A stretch of DNA of 64,000 nucleotides from Sipunculus nudus. Its lineage: Eukaryota > Annelida > Sipuncula > Golfingiida > Sipunculidae. The notes below the pieces were generated by a model. It was not told the DNA's origin, did not search any database, and worked only from the letters and a program-made list of their open reading frames with translations. Both the position numbers and the translations under genes were made by a program. Numbering within the stretch: position 1 is the first letter of the stretch; the number at the start of each line of letters is the position of its first letter. The stretch covers positions 50,331,659 to 50,395,658 of the forward strand of contig CM049313.1 of assembly GCA_026874595.1 (NCBI GenBank), in the 5' to 3' direction. Shown in pieces: positions 1-10,919 of the stretch.

Positions 1-2110
1 ATCGTGTAACGCGTCTTAATAAACTGAACAATTGGTCTTTGTCAGGCATGGTCGTTCTCGCTGACACGCAAGTGTAATACTCTACCCGGTTCTGAAATTA
101 ACTTTTCTTAAATTTTTACTTAAGTATTTTCTGCTTTCTGTTCCCACTGGGAACGCTCATGTTTATTTTAACTTTGAGACCAGCGTTCGGCATATAAGAA
201 GGGTTAATTGTGCGCAGTTGGCCATTACCGTTTTCTTTTTTTTTTTGTGTGTGCTAACATGGCTGTCCGACGTATCCTTTGACGTAAATAATACACTCTA
301 AACATGACCTACCCATTGTAGCCGTGAATACACGCGAGTCCGTTTATATTTTTATTGGACCAACAGACCTACCGGGTGGCGTACAATAACGGTCTTATAT
401 ACAACTGCACGGCAATACCCATACATTCTGTTAGAACGATACCACTCTACAGGGTGGAGAATTTTAATATTACACTGCGAATGGTGCTGAGAAATCCCTT
501 GTTGCTCACAGTAAGCTGCATCGTAATGAAGAACAGACTTTTGTTATTATATTCTCTTTAAGCCAACGTCACAGGATAACGATTTGCCTATACCGGTGGC
601 GGACTGGGTCGGTTGAGTTGAACACTTAAGTATTTTACCGACCAGCGCATGTTCCTTACCAGCCATTCACTTACATTCAGATTTATGCATAGAGGATAAG
701 GACCCTATGTTAATGTATAATAAATATACTATACTTGACGCCTTCAAACGTGTACACCCTTGTTTTTGTTAGGCCCTAGTCTGGGTGAGACTAGTTCAGA
801 ATAATGTTCGATCGACCAGGAGAGAGAGATTAGAAGTGTAGCTACAGAAATAGGTCAGAGGTATGCCCGATCCAACTGATCTTTCTGGGTGTTAGGTTTC
901 AGTGGCCTGTTCATTCTTGTCACACTTCCCAGTAGCACCTCTGGCAGCTTAGACTCGATCGGGCAGCCATAACAGTTTTAACATTTAGTGTTACATCTGC
1001 CTATTGTGAAAGTTATGTTATTCATCAGGAATAAGTGTAACACCGTGGGTTTTTAAGTCACAAAAGCTTAATATATGTGAAAATATTATAACGGACCGTT
1101 TGCTTGTTTTAGATAAATAGACGTTTGGGAAATTCTTGCGATAACGCTTACGTATGAATAGTACCAATTCATTTCTTAGTGATGGGGCGAGGCGGGGGGG
1201 GGGGGGGGGCATTTATTAGTAGTATAGTCCTCATCAAACCCATGAGCTTGCGCTATGCCTACGCCTATCTCCAGATTTCTAAAAATCTGTCAGACGTATC
1301 CTTATACATATACAGAGGCCGCAAGATCCGGCTCTTTTAAGTGTAATGGATAGTGTCGCCCCAAGGTCTACACCAGAATATGGCTGATATTGCAACAAAA
1401 ATCCACATATATTTAAAGCGGAAACTTCAGTCATGTATGATAGCTATTTATTGCTGCATTTACTGTATTTAAATAAGTCCACTATATGAGCTATATATGA
1501 CGCTGTTCATCGTTGAATTAATCTGATCTGCTCCCAGCCGGAACCTATGAATACCCAGACTCTATGCCGCCTTTATCTGAAGGACCGTTTCCTGATACTA
1601 TAATGGCGTATAAATACTCGTGGCGGCTTCCTAACCGTATCCCCAGATGGCTGGTATTTTTTTAGGAACAGCACCGCTCAGCTCTTGTCAGGATGAAAGC
1701 AAACAAATTTAATTCCTCAGTGCTCTCAGGTCATACAAGAAGCATGATTGCCCTATGGCCTGCATCAAAGCATATATAAGGATAATTCACACCACAAATC
1801 TCGTTAGGCCATGCCTTCTCAATCCACTGCGTCACACATCAAGGAGTTTTGGATTCTAACGACAAGCAAGTTTTTTTCATTGTTGACAGTGCTTCGCCAT
1901 GTTGTGTATAAAAGTGCCATGTAAATTCTCTTAGCGACAGAGCGTAGCTTACGTGATAATAAAAAAGAGAGATGTTTAAATATAGGGGTACAATATTTTA
2001 TATAATAATTTACAAACAAATTTGCAAATGGGTTAAAGGTAATAATATAGCCAGAGAGTATGATTTATATTGATGAAATATCACCATATGAAATATGTTA
2101 CCACCGTTTC
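1..2110. other. Non-genic stretch, no recognised feature
   Basis: No coding region or known repeat was recognised here. Visible details are a run of 16 G at 1194-1209 and a small hairpin at 776-794 with a 7-bp stem (CTAGTCT/AGACTAG) and 5-base loop. The open frames are short, at most about 68 codons, and resemble no family known to me. Confidence 0.5.
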
Positions 2111-2114
2111 CAAT

Positions 2115-2938
2115 TGTTACAGATGTCCCTTTTATTGTATGCAGCAGTCTTACGTGTGTTTGTGCAGCGCTAGCGTTGTCCGTTGCCATGGCAGCATCGC
2201 CTGGCCGAGCTGGGCCGTCCCACGTGTGAACCCTGATATGTAGAAACACAGCGTTCTTTGTTCTAGTTTGCTCTTTGGGCATGTGTATTATGGGTTCTTT
2301 AGATTATTCGGAAAATGGAAAGTTCTCTTCTTGAGGTGAAAGTTATAAATAAGGGGTTGTGTTTAGAGCCGAGAGAGAGGAGAGATATATTCCAGCGGAC
2401 ACAGAAGAGTACGTGTAAGTCAGTTGTGGACCTTTTCCGATAAGGTCCGATAAGTGCAGCAGTTATAGATCTTCTTGAAATTTGTAACGGACTTTATTTA
2501 GTCTTCAGTTTGCCTTTGGGATCACTATCAGAATTTCACTTTTGGATTACAACAAATTGATTTTGTGATTGAAATAGACTGTTATTCTCTAAGAAGATTT
2601 ATGTGAACTGATCATCTGGATTATATGCTTTAAAGGACTTTTTATCGCTGTTACAATGGTGGTATCCAGGTACTGTACACTTTATTTATATACTTGTATT
2701 GATTTACTGTTGTACTGTTGTTATTCTGTGTAATTGTTTTGATTTGGGGTATTGTAATGTTAGGATTGTTTTAAGAATAATTTATAATTATTTGTTAACT
2801 AAAACCAACTGACTTCTTTATTCATTCCCTTAGACATTTCACGCGGCCTAGTGTTACAGAATCTGATTTTTTGTATCTCCATGACAGGATTTATGCTCGT
2901 GACGACTACGTGATCTGTTGATATTAGGTTCGATACCA
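2115..2938 (+). mobile_element. Solo LTR-like element, copy 1
   Basis: This 824-bp sequence starts TGTTACAGATG and ends in a decayed form of the family end (ending CCA at 2938). It is flanked by an exact 4-bp direct repeat, CAAT (2111-2114 and 2939-2942), as expected for target duplication. It shares its length and order of motifs with copies at 32991-33723 (minus), 41035-41813 (minus) and 44403-45254 (plus). A TATA box, TATAAATA at 2344-2351, is followed about 25 bases on by a purine-rich GAGAGAGGAGAG tract, consistent with an LTR promoter and transcription start. The TG...CA-type ends, short target duplication, TATA box and absence of internal coding sequence favour a solo LTR. The clade is unknown, though 4-bp duplications are common in Gypsy-type elements. 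A non-autonomous element with short inverted ends is an alternative. Confidence 0.55.
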
Positions 2939-2942
2939 CAAT

Positions 2943-4240
2943 AAAAAAACGGTGTTTCTTAATTTATTTTATTTAATGAAGAGAGGGTTTATTTAAAAGA
3001 TGGTTTATTTCAACCAGGATCAACCAAGAGCATGACTCGATGTGTTATTCGCAAAAAAAACAGGGTTTTGAAATGCTAAATGTACCAAACAGTTTTTTTT
3101 TTAATAGGAGGCTATTTATAAATATTGCCGATTCTAAATGAACTGTTTAATTGACTGTTTCGTGAATATTTCAGAGAAGAATATAATTTTCATTTTTGCG
3201 AATAAAATCCCCACACGTCCGGAATATTACTTACAAGATTTAAATTCTTAAATTTTTGAACTACCGTTTAAAAAATTTAGAGTAAGACTAACCAAACAGT
3301 TTACAGGAAAACATTTCTGATGCATATATTTGATTGAAGGCGAATTGTTCAAGAGGCCATTTCAAATGGAATAACATGGAGAGCATTGCTATAATAAATT
3401 AATAATTTATAGATACCCTGTTGTGAAAATCATATAACATTCAAATGATAAAAAAGCGTGTCTAAAATATTTCATGTACCACTGTATTTTTTATGATACT
3501 GATGATCGGCCATATCGTATTAAAAATGTCATCTGTTTCCTACCTGGATATTCTACTTAATTTCAGTAAATTGACAAAATTAGCTGTTGTGTGCAAAAGT
3601 GCACTGTTACACACCCGACTGACGAGATTACATGGTTAATGAAGCGTCGCTTGACCTTTAACCCACACTCATTCCGAAATTAAAACCCCAATTGGGTTAA
3701 TTAGTCGCCATCATACAGAAGCTCATACTCATTGAGTATTTGAAAATCATTGGTGCACATATTACCAATTCTGCATAAAAAGATATAGATTTGTTCTGCC
3801 TTCCGAAAATGCACTGGGCAGCTTTAGTAAAGCAAATGTAGAACTGGAATGAAATAAGTGAAAAAAAAATTAATGATAAAGGCAAGTATAGAGATGACTT
3901 TAGATTTAAGAGGAAAGGGGTTGTTGTTCCTTAGGGCCACCAAACAATTGATATTATTACTATATGGACCTTGATGATAAAATGAATGTGTTAAAAATTA
4001 CGAAAGAAAATATGAATTCGCGTTTTGCAATTCGATGCAAATCTGTCATATGGTAAATATTCATAAGTGATTAATTATGTGACCGGGTTTTGCACGAATA
4101 TGAGGTAGCAACAATATTTTATTTGGAATATTTAAAAGAACTTCGGAACCGCACTGGCATTTGAAAAATAAAAAGTTTCGTGTTAAATCGCAAAGTGGCA
4201 GGTACATCTGTATTAAAATGGGTGACATGTCAAGAGGAAA
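2943..4240. other. Non-genic stretch, no recognised feature
   Basis: AT-rich DNA with only short open frames. No splice-bounded exon, RNA gene or repeat family was recognised. Confidence 0.5.
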
Positions 4241-4259
4241 ATGCATCTGAACCTTAAAC

Positions 4260-4435
4260 ACACGCTTACACACACACACACACACACACACGTGTGTGTA
4301 TATATGTATGTACTGACAGCGGTTATTGACACACACTTACACCAATACATAAATTTATATTTGCTGACAGCGGTTATTGACACACACATATTATATATTT
4401 ATGTGTATATATATATATATATATATATTTATACA
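4260..4435. repeat. CA/TG palindromic microsatellite and duplicated 24-base segment
   Basis: A (CA)n tract runs directly into (TG)n around 4291/4292, making a perfect 16-bp palindrome (ACACACACGTGTGTGT) at 4284-4299. A segment beginning CTGACAGCGGTTATTGACAC occurs twice, at 4313-4336 and 4364-4387, 51 bp apart. An (AT)n tract follows at about 4403-4428. Short open frames here are by-products of the repeats. Confidence 0.85.
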
Positions 4436-4643
4436 TCGTGTTGACTAATTAGTTTCGTACCGTTATATCATCGAGCACTTTGCCATCAGTGCATTGCAAA
4501 CAGCCTAGAAAGAACAATTGTATGTGTGTATATAAATGTGTGTGTGTACTTTAAGCGATTTTTGCGTAAATGGCTTAACTTTTTTTTATTTTAACCGCCG
4601 TATAATTTGGAAGGTCAGGATATTTAATTATAACAATACGTAC

Positions 4644-4644
<1 letters not shown>

Positions 4645-4686
<42 letters not shown>
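4645..4686. repeat. (AT)n microsatellite
   Basis: About 42 bp of uninterrupted AT dinucleotide repeat. Confidence 0.95.
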
Positions 4687-4689
<3 letters not shown>

Positions 4690-7600
4690 CATATATTGAA
4701 TAATTGAATATTACCATTTTCAAATGGGGTCTCGTAGATCAAGGAACAGCACTGATGAAAAAGCAGGTCTCATGAGTGCACAAGATGGGAACGATATTAT
4801 GGTAAGCTTCAAAGTTACATGAAATAAAAAAATATGAAAAAAGTCCATTAAGCGGTCTTGTTGTGAATGTACGCGTTTCATGAACTTACAAATTAGGCGT
4901 ACCCCATGGTGACCACTGACATTTCCTCTGAGGTTTTATTCCAATTAGTCCGTGCGAGCTTTTACACCTAGCATTTGGTTCTAGCATCTCTCGCATACAT
5001 GTTGAGCAAGTAAATATGGTTTTTGTTGCCTTGCCTGCCCTAGTGGAGAACTGATAGAAAGTATCTCCCGCCAAGGAATGTTAAGGTTCTTCTAAGATTG
5101 ATACCTGTGACGTCTGATTCGCGAGATTAAATTGGTTATCGCATTTATTGCACAATAGACAGTTATATATAATCTAATAGAAAATTCATAATACAACGAT
5201 ACTGAACGAGTATCATTAAACCCATGGCCATTGCAGGCTATAGTCTTATCTACAAATAAAATTACATTCATTTGTTCTGTAAAACTAGGGCCAGTGAATT
5301 GGCTTGAGCTATTAGGTTATTTAGATCAATTTCCTCTGATCAATAGAGAAACTATTCATGGGAACATTATGAATCGTTCGCCTGTACAAGAGAAACACTG
5401 TTTGGTGATGCTGAGATCTTGGTTCTGGTCCTGTTTCCTGCTGGTGTCTTATATTATGTATATAATGTATAAATACTTTCTACCGATAATCAACACGTTA
5501 GCAACAAAGCTGATGCCCAATTTATTTATCTATTTTTCAATACAAGTGTATTCGTTTGATATGCATATTTAAAAGTCACCGGTAACATTCAATTCACAAA
5601 ACAGCATTGAATTTGTTATTCCCATGACCAGGGTATATTTGATAATATTCTCAGCGTATACGTATATGTATACTTGCACCCTCCTCGGGGATTTAACAGC
5701 TGAATATTTTTGCTGTAGTCAAATTGTTATTTTATTTGAACGTGAAGCTTATCAATACTGCTTTAAGGAACGGGCTTGGTACTTGGAGATGTAGCATTTT
5801 ACATATACGGATTATATAATGCGGACTGTTCTCGCTCAAAAGTGATTATTTACTATTTGTAAAGGAGTGTTATTAATCTGAAGCACGTAAACAGTATTAT
5901 TAATAGGGGGCATGCAAAATTACGAAGTTTAAACCAGAGTTTAACTTAAAAATAATGCTATGTGTATAATAATAATGTTTTACCCAAGGAAGAGTTATTC
6001 GTGAACAAACCGGATATTTATTATGCATAAATATAATACACATTAATTTTATATTATTATCCTTTATTTATAATATATCAAATTTCACAGGCAAAAGTAG
6101 GGTAAATTCAGGTCGATAATGCAATAATAATAATTAATCATAATAATCAGGTAACCATCAGATAACGGAGTTGGGTAAGTACACAACGGTGTCTAGCCAA
6201 AGGGTCGCTTTGGTACAGGCATCATTTCAGGATGTTAAAATCAGTTCCTTCTACTTTTGCTTCGTTGTCCTAGAGAGATTAGTTAATTTATATTCTTTAT
6301 ACATATTATGTTTATAGTATTATTAAAAGCGTAAGTTTTCCCCAGAGACTGTACTTACCGACATATAAATATAATAAACAGACGCAGTGTGTTCTGTAAT
6401 AGCCATCATAAATACGTTTACCCGGTGTATTTTGTCAAACATGCCGTAATGGGTTTCAGCATCAACCTTATAGAAGCTTCACCGAGATAAATAAAATTTC
6501 ATGGAGATAAATAAAAAAGTTGTCATAAACATAGAAACATGAAGCCTGCTCGTGACATGTTTCACAACAACGTGTTTTTTTTTTGTCTGAATTTCTCTAT
6601 ACAATACCACCAAACGCTCGCTCTTATTAGCCACGATTCTCATTAGAGATGGGTTTTCACCCACTCAAAGAACTTTAAGAAACGTTTATGTATTTTTATT
6701 TTTCTGCTTGTGTGTGTGTTTTTTTTTTATTTAATTACATGTATACAATTGACTTTGTTGGGGCTGCGGCATATAGTATCTGTAGTCTAGGAAGTCTAGA
6801 GTTTTATTCAGATATTTTTTTTTAGATAATCCAAAACCGTCAATAATACTGCAAATATGACTGATGTTGTAGTCTTCTTTTCTATACATCATCGATAAAA
6901 GCATCTATGAAACACCTCTTAACTGTTGGTTCTGTTTAGCTTCAGTTTAAAGAGGTGTTGACGTGATGTGTACGTAAAATGTTTGGGGTTTCAATATCTA
7001 CAGGTATAGTCTCTGTGGTTTCCTGGCGCTTCTACGTGGTAGCGCAGTAAATCATTCTTCTTCGCTATAATTGTCAGATGCCACAGTTTATGGGAGAAAG
7101 AATTCATCTTCCGGGATAAACCCTCTATCAGCAAATTTATGAGAACCGCAGGTAAATCATTATGGCAGCCTCGCTTTGAGAACTCCCGGCAATGGTCCTT
7201 TGGGTCAGCATGGGGATGGTTTTCGCTAAAGTCGGGAAGATTTAGGTGATCTATTCATCAATTTTGGCTTCGTACCCCTTGCATGTACTGTTTATCCCAA
7301 CGCTAAATCTTATTACATACTCGTGATCACAGAGGCAAGATGCACAAGCCGTTGTTTGAGATTATAAATGGGAAGGACGGCAAAAGAATGTGCTGGTGCT
7401 ATGGATTCACGCAGGATCGCATCACATAACAAGAACAAAGTGGAGCAACACGTCCCCCTCCGTCAAAACGTCACGAGATTAAAAGAAGACATTGCAGGGG
7501 GGTTTTGCTGTAGTCCGTTGTACCTTGCATAGACCCCTGTCACATAAGGGCATCAAACGTAAAGAATTTAAATTCCTGTCATTTCTAGTAGCCTGGATCT

Positions 7601-8055
7601 TTCACATAAGTAAAGGTCTAATACGCTATTGGTAAAAACTCCAGGTTACCTCGGGAAAATGTCATAAATTGATCGCTCGCATTCCATTGAAATGGCATCT
7701 GAAAGAATTTTCTTGATTATATAAATTTTGTCCCATCTAACTGCAAATATTGATTGTAACATAGTGTTGATTTGAAAATAACCCGGGTAAACACATGAAT
7801 TTCATGAAAACTTTTACATTTACATTTATCTTTCCAATTAAAAGTCAAAACTACTTAGAGTATGAGGCATACTGCATAGGACATTTGTTATTCTAATTAT
7901 TAAACTCAAGTCATGACCAAGCAATTAGAATCAGCTGGTTAAGTACATAAGATAGAAGTAGCGAGCAGTACTTCACATGGTGAACTTGGGGAGGTGCTTC
8001 CTGTCCTTAAATTGGCCCCTGTCTGAAAAAATATAAATGTTAAGTGATATATACT
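4690..8055. other. Non-genic stretch with one hairpin
   Basis: No gene or repeat family was recognised. A perfect 10-bp inverted repeat, AACACCTCTT at 6911-6920 and AAGAGGTGTT at 6950-6959 with a 29-base loop, could form a hairpin but is isolated. The open frame at 5231-5572 (113 codons) is AT-rich and resembles no family known to me. Confidence 0.5.
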
Positions 8056-8059
8056 GATT

Positions 8060-8852
8060 ACATTTTTCTTTAATTGTTACTTTACAAATGGCCTCTGTGA
8101 CCCAGTATACCATCTCAACACAGATGATGGATGATGCAGAGCTACCAGAAGATACAGCAGCTGGCTGGCCTCAATAAGAGACTGTCAGATATTGTTGTCA
8201 TCAAGAGGAAACCATTAGAGCTATATTGTCACTTATAAAATTATTATCTCTCTGATTATAGTCAGAACTGTCACATGAATCATCCAGATGACGCAGAATC
8301 TAAGACTGTGTATAAATTAATTCCCATAACCAATTTCAGGGGGAACTCAGCGTTTAGATTGCAACATAAACTTCGTCCAAGAAACGGGTTATCAGTTTAT
8401 CCTCTTTTATTGGTTGTGCCAAGTCAATTGTAGCGTTCAGTCAATATAACGATATCTCAATACAAAACAGTATATAAAATGAAAACAAGTATGGTAGCTG
8501 ATACAATGATTTGTTGACATTGGTTTCCTTAAAATGAACTGGTATAGTATAAAATTAGACATTAGCTTTTAAAGTGTTCCATGATCTGGCACCAGGTTAC
8601 CTTTCAGGCTAATTAAGGTATTGCCCATAGGTTCCAACATTTAAAATATGGAAGGTTCTATACTGGTACTACCAATACTAAATTAGTAGTGCCAAAAGCC
8701 TGACTATTATAGGGATCTCGAGTTTTGTCACTAAGGACCTGTGTTTTGCATTTTGCCTCCCAGATGTTAGGTTACAAAGAGAGTTGGATACTATCAAAAC
8801 AATGTTAAGAATGTTTCTTATAAAATATAAAGTTTGTTATAACCATAGGTAA
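8060..8852 (+). pseudogene. Decayed non-LTR retrotransposon, reverse-transcriptase C-terminal part
   Basis: Translating across frames recovers, in the right order, blocks typical of the region after the reverse-transcriptase palm in Jockey/CR1-like LINE ORF2 proteins. These are an AAxxx block near 8148-8172 where family members have AARLVT, HWFP at 8518-8529 (family LHWLP), FKVFHDLAPGYLSG at 8578-8619 (family YKALHGLAPSYLSDL), LVVPKA at 8683-8700 (family LVVP-R), and a closing open block of 31 codons at 8757-8849 starting LPDVRLQRELDTIKTML, matching the family's final LP-D-R helix. Frameshifts and stops separate the blocks, and about 330 bases between the first two are not explained. It is a dead fragment. 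The polymerase core, endonuclease and ORF1 are absent. Clade assignment within LINEs is uncertain. Confidence 0.7.
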
Positions 8853-8966
8853 AAATATTTTATATTTTAAAAAGCACCTCACAAGTCAGCTTAATTATTG
8901 AAATATTTAGAATATGGATTCTACATGGATTTGTCACTTTAATTTGTAATGAGAGACTGTGGTTTG

Positions 8967-9031
<65 letters not shown>

Positions 9032-9704
9032 TAAAGGGAGTAAAAATAAATAAAGTAAAAATATATATATATATATATCGTGATAGTAATCAGTAATCGT
9101 AATCAATAACAATCGACTACATGTTTTAGTAATTATAATCGTAATCGTTTACAGCTATTTTATACCAAAGTAATTGTCATTGTGATGCATTACTCTCCCA
9201 ATGTAATCATTATCATGATAATTATAATGACTACAATTTCTATGATGTAGGGTCATCATACCCTAATTAAAGACCATAGTGAACTGATCTAACAGCCCTA
9301 AGCTATAACTGAGCAGGTACAGTGAACCACGTATAATTCACGTGCATGTTACCTCTAAAGCAGATCATCTCATTAGTATATGACCAAACCAACACAGTTA
9401 AGCATCCCCTAATTAGCATGACCCTTTTTTGCATTTGAATAAAGTTTAGATTATGCTATTCCTGTGTTGCCATTTTCAATATTAAGGTAGCTGTAAATAT
9501 GATTACTTTTTGAAATATTCATAAAGTAAACGCAATCGTAATCTATAAATTTGACTTATTTTGGTAATCGTAATTGAAATCTTATTCATATATTCTTAGA
9601 GTAATCGTTGTCGAGATTAATTACCTATATAAAGTACTCACCCATTGTTAGAATTCCATAGAACAGTCTAGCAGTTGTTTATTGCAGGAAAAAACAGTTG
9701 ATTA

Positions 9705-9710
<6 letters not shown>
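8853..9710. repeat. Compound microsatellite and degenerate TAATCGTAATC-rich DNA
   Basis: An (AT)n tract at about 8969-8994 runs straight into (AG)n at 8995-9028, and a second short (AT)n lies at 9060-9079. From about 9085 to 9230 and again from about 9500 to 9625, the motif GTAATCGTAAT and close variants recur many times. This looks like a decayed simple repeat or the end of an unknown element. The DNA between holds nothing recognisable. Confidence 0.6.
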
Positions 9711-9770
<60 letters not shown>

Positions 9771-9771
9771 A
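9711..9771. repeat. (AT)n microsatellite abutting a transposon
   Basis: A long (AT)n tract ends directly at the left end of the pogo/Tigger-like element, which lies inside TA-repeat DNA on both sides. Confidence 0.95.
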
Positions 9772-10862
9772 CAGACGAAGCCGCTTAATTGCAAGAGGCT
9801 TTTGTCAAGCAAATTTGTTGCAATTAACCGAAGTTGCATTTAGGCGAAGTTCACCGTCTACCATGTGTACGGTGAAGCCGATTGATCGATTGGACCGCCG
9901 AATATCTAATTAATTTGGTATTTGATCTGTAACACTATTCGTATTGTGATAAAGAATAAAAACACCAGTATTAGATAAATTTTATTTAAAAAATAAAAAT
10001 ATATGGAAGAGAACACATTAAAAGCCAAGCCATACAGAGTTATTAAAGATCACATATATTAACAAAGGCAATCTACTTTTCTGTGTAATCTTGGATGATT
10101 GTCTCCCTCTGAGCGATTATTCGAGAAATCTGTGACTAAGACATGGCAAACTTCTTTGAAATGTCGACTTGTGGAACCCTTAGGTCTTTCAACTTGATAA
10201 CTTCATACTTGTCAGCCATGGAGAGATCGTTGCTTTTGCACTTGCCACTCATGACTGAATAGTGACATGATTCGAAATTTGCTGGTCTTTTATAGAAGAG
10301 ATGTTTTGACAAGACATAACGAACATAAGGAGTTAACAATATCAGATTATATGAGTATCATCAAAGGAACAAACCATGGGACAGCTAACACACAAAGGTT
10401 GTTTGACAAACAAACTCAAGCTAATTAAGAGTTGCTCTCATGATCAATGTGTTTAATATGCGTGACGTATTTTTAAACTACCATTTTAAACCCATTTCAA
10501 AGAGATGTGTGCTATGACCGTATCGAACTGCATCACCGGGCACAGGGTAATTATAAGGTCCTTTGTACACATGTGCATCTGCAGTTATCACAGTGGCTAC
10601 TTTTGAAGTTCCGGTCTATGATCATTATTGGGATAACACAAAACAACTCACCGACTCATTGAAGTACTTGCATTTAACGTGAGTTTTCTACCTTTCTGCC
10701 CATATTTTCGCTTGCGTTAATCGGAAGTTTGCGATTATGAGGCTTCCGATTATGCGGCGCGTTTCTAATGATAAGATATAGGAATTGGTTTTGGTTTTCA
10801 GAATTTCTTGCAAATAAGCGGCATTTTCTGTTAACCGACTTGCAAATAAGTGGCGTCGTCTG
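9772..10862 (-). mobile_element. pogo/Tigger-like DNA transposon, internally deleted
   Basis: The ends are terminal inverted repeats beginning CAGACGA: the left reads CAGACGAAGCCGCTTAATTG and the right, reversed, CAGACGACGCCACTTATTTG, with 3 mismatches over 24 bases. The element is bounded by TA on each side (9770-9771 and 10863-10864), the target used by pogo elements. The repeat-associated motif TTGCAA(A/T)(T/A)AA recurs inside both ends, as expected of transposase binding sites. At 1091 bp it is about half the size of a full element. On the minus strand it holds only the N-terminal DNA-binding part of the transposase (separate entry), followed by AATAAA near 9985. It sits within (TA)n tracts, so it probably inserted into an existing TA microsatellite or seeded one. 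Confidence 0.8.
10070..10245 (-). pseudogene. Broken pogo/Tigger transposase N-terminus (CENP-B-type helix-turn-helix)
   Basis: Reading the minus strand from the ATG near 10245 gives MSGKCKSNDLSMADKYEVIK, then a segment ending QVDISKKFAMS, a TAG stop at about 10139, and in the same frame SQISRIIAQRETIIQDYTEK followed by another stop. This is the CENP-B/Tigger N-terminal domain: a basic start, a first helix around DKYEVIK, and the recognition helix VDISKKF...SQISRII. The TAG falls where relatives often have glutamine, so a single CAG-to-TAG change would explain it. The second HTH and the DDE catalytic domain are missing. The product is dead, though the DNA ends could still be recognised by a related transposase. 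An open frame of 67 codons (10136-10339) includes this start but extends upstream without similarity. Confidence 0.75.

Positions 10863-10916
<54 letters not shown>
10863..10916. repeat. (AT)n microsatellite, right flank of the transposon
   Basis: About 54 bp of AT repeat with one TG interruption. It starts at the right TA target duplication of the pogo/Tigger-like element. Confidence 0.95.

Positions 10917-10919
<3 letters not shown>

Noticed and set aside
8088-8177. 29-codon small open frame with good start context
   Set aside because: It lies in the region aligned with the LINE reverse-transcriptase tail and is better explained as part of that fragment.
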